Below, in pieces: positions 31,843 to 32,260 of a stretch of 32,260 nucleotides of DNA. Position 1 is the stretch's first letter, and the number at the start of each line of letters is the position of its first letter. A model generated the notes under the pieces. It worked only from the letters and a program-made list of their open reading frames with translations. It did no database searches and was not told the origin of the DNA. Origin of the DNA: Gudongella sp. (lineage in GTDB: Bacteria > Bacillota > Clostridia > Tissierellales > Tissierellaceae); contig JANKMX010000012.1 of NCBI GenBank assembly GCA_024649995.1, positions 3,076 to 35,335 on the forward strand, given 5' to 3'. Position numbers and translations under genes: made by a program.

Positions 31843-31917
31843 GCTCTTTGTCAACTTAATGAGAAGGGATTTTAAGAATTCCTTCTTCTCTGTTGACAGG
31901 GAGCTTCTTTTGTTTTT
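31843..31917 (+). terminator. strong terminator of the OpuC operon
   Basis: 13-bp outer stem GCTCTTTGTCAAC (31843-31855) / GTTGACAGGGAGC (31892-31904) with two G-U pairs, inner GAGAAG/CTTCTC, then TTCTTTTGTTTTT. It marks the end of the operon. Confidence 0.88.
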
Positions 31918-31999
31918 GAATATGATTTATAATAAGATTAGACCAGGACACATAAGAATTGTATTATGACTCACAAATGTTGATATTTAGAAGGGTTGG

Positions 32000-32260
32000 A
32001 TGACAGTGAAGCAATTTGGGATGATGGTTGGATTGAATAGGAAGGATGCCTTTGAGGGATGGTTCTGTAAAATTGACGACATGGAAAAGAATCTTATGTT
32101 TTCCATAATTTTGGGATACTCCACACATCTTAAAACAAAGCATGCATTTATTCAGTTCCAGGATAGTATAAGACACAAAACCATATATAAATCCTACCCA
32201 ATTGAAGCCATGGAGTGGGCAAGGGATCCTTTCATGCTTGAGATAGGACGTAACAAGCTG
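32000..32260 (+). CDS. tocopherol-cyclase-like protein, N-terminal part (runs off the window)
   Basis: An 87-codon frame is open from ATG 32000 to the window edge. The start of the protein reads MTVKQFGMMVGLNRKDAFEGWFCKI, where FEGWFCKI resembles the FEGWY(F)K motif of the tocopherol cyclase-like family, followed by LMFSIILGYS and HAFIQFQD as in that family. In bacteria outside the photosynthetic groups these proteins are not tocopherol enzymes and have no assigned role. AAGGG lies five bases before the ATG; later in-frame ATGs (32021, 32024) are possible starts. The C-terminal part is needed to confirm the family. Confidence 0.6.
   Translation, partial: MTVKQFGMMVGLNRKDAFEGWFCKIDDMEKNLMFSIILGYSTHLKTKHAFIQFQDSIRHKTIYKSYPIEAMEWARDPFMLEIGRNKL

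Noticed and set aside
1-32260. CRISPR arrays, tRNA/rRNA genes, insertion sequences, prophage or defence genes
   Set aside because: No regularly spaced repeats, tRNA-like cloverleaf, transposase, integrase or known defence motif was found on reading both strands.

Overview
The window looks like a chromosomal stretch from an anaerobic, endospore-forming, low-to-mid GC Firmicute, most likely of the class Clostridia. Evidence: AGGAGG-type ribosome binding sites and several TTG/GTG starts; near-consensus sigma-A promoters; a spore-associated DUF2953-GerW (ytfI-ytfJ) gene pair; a secreted SLH-domain protein; an L-methionine gamma-lyase; and a formate dehydrogenase whose catalytic selenocysteine is encoded by an in-frame TGA followed by a bacterial-type SECIS hairpin. 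I see no tRNA, rRNA, CRISPR array, transposase or phage gene.

Layout. 1-1.9 kb: an exodeoxyribonuclease III-family gene, a truncated GNAT acetyltransferase and an intact GNAT gene. 2-4.8 kb: methionine gamma-lyase and a first OFA-type MFS transporter, each with its own promoter. 4.8-5.8 kb (minus): an exported protein ending in two copper-amine-oxidase-N-like repeats. 5.9-9.9 kb (minus): a two-gene operon of selenocysteine formate dehydrogenase (fdhA) and a fused iron-sulfur/flavin reductase that joins HydB/AsrA-like and HydG/AsrB-like halves. 10-11.6 kb: DEAD-box helicase. 11.6-13.5 kb (minus): NarL/DesK-type two-component system whose upstream region carries a dense cluster of AGTCA motifs facing a small ORF. 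14.3-17.9 kb: Asp/Glu racemase family gene, CPBP membrane protease, an unrecognised 362-residue protein and a short-chain dehydrogenase. 18-20.7 kb: MpsC/DUF2294 protein, then a second OFA-type MFS gene overlapping a DUF6671-like zinc-ribbon gene. 20.8-22.3 kb (minus): SLH-M23 peptidase. 22.6-24 kb: DUF2953-GerW pair and a small membrane/coiled-coil protein. 24.1-27 kb: Crp/Fnr-family regulator convergent with DUF4386, a perfect 20-bp palindrome, then DUF4256, DUF3795 and DUF1801 genes. 27-28.5 kb: PadR regulator and a permease split into two overlapping genes. 29-31.9 kb: OpuC-type compatible-solute ABC operon with a single permease. From 32,000 to the edge: the start of a tocopherol-cyclase-like gene.

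How the parts work together. The strongest functional unit is the fdhA operon. FdhA should interconvert formate and CO2. The translationally coupled partner (TAATG overlap) carries two ferredoxin-type clusters, an FAD/NAD(P)H module and a C-terminal [2Fe-2S] motif, so it probably passes electrons between formate, NAD(P)H and perhaps ferredoxin. Other units are a Crp/Fnr regulator with a probable class-II site in front of its convergent DUF4386 neighbour, a PadR-controlled split permease, and an osmolyte uptake operon with a terminator-like hairpin in its leader. The remaining genes are mostly single units separated by clear intrinsic terminators. Nothing here is an obvious defence system or mobile island. 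The candidates for something new are the formate dehydrogenase-reductase pairing, the AGTCA cluster, the OpuC leader hairpin and the unrecognised 362-residue protein.
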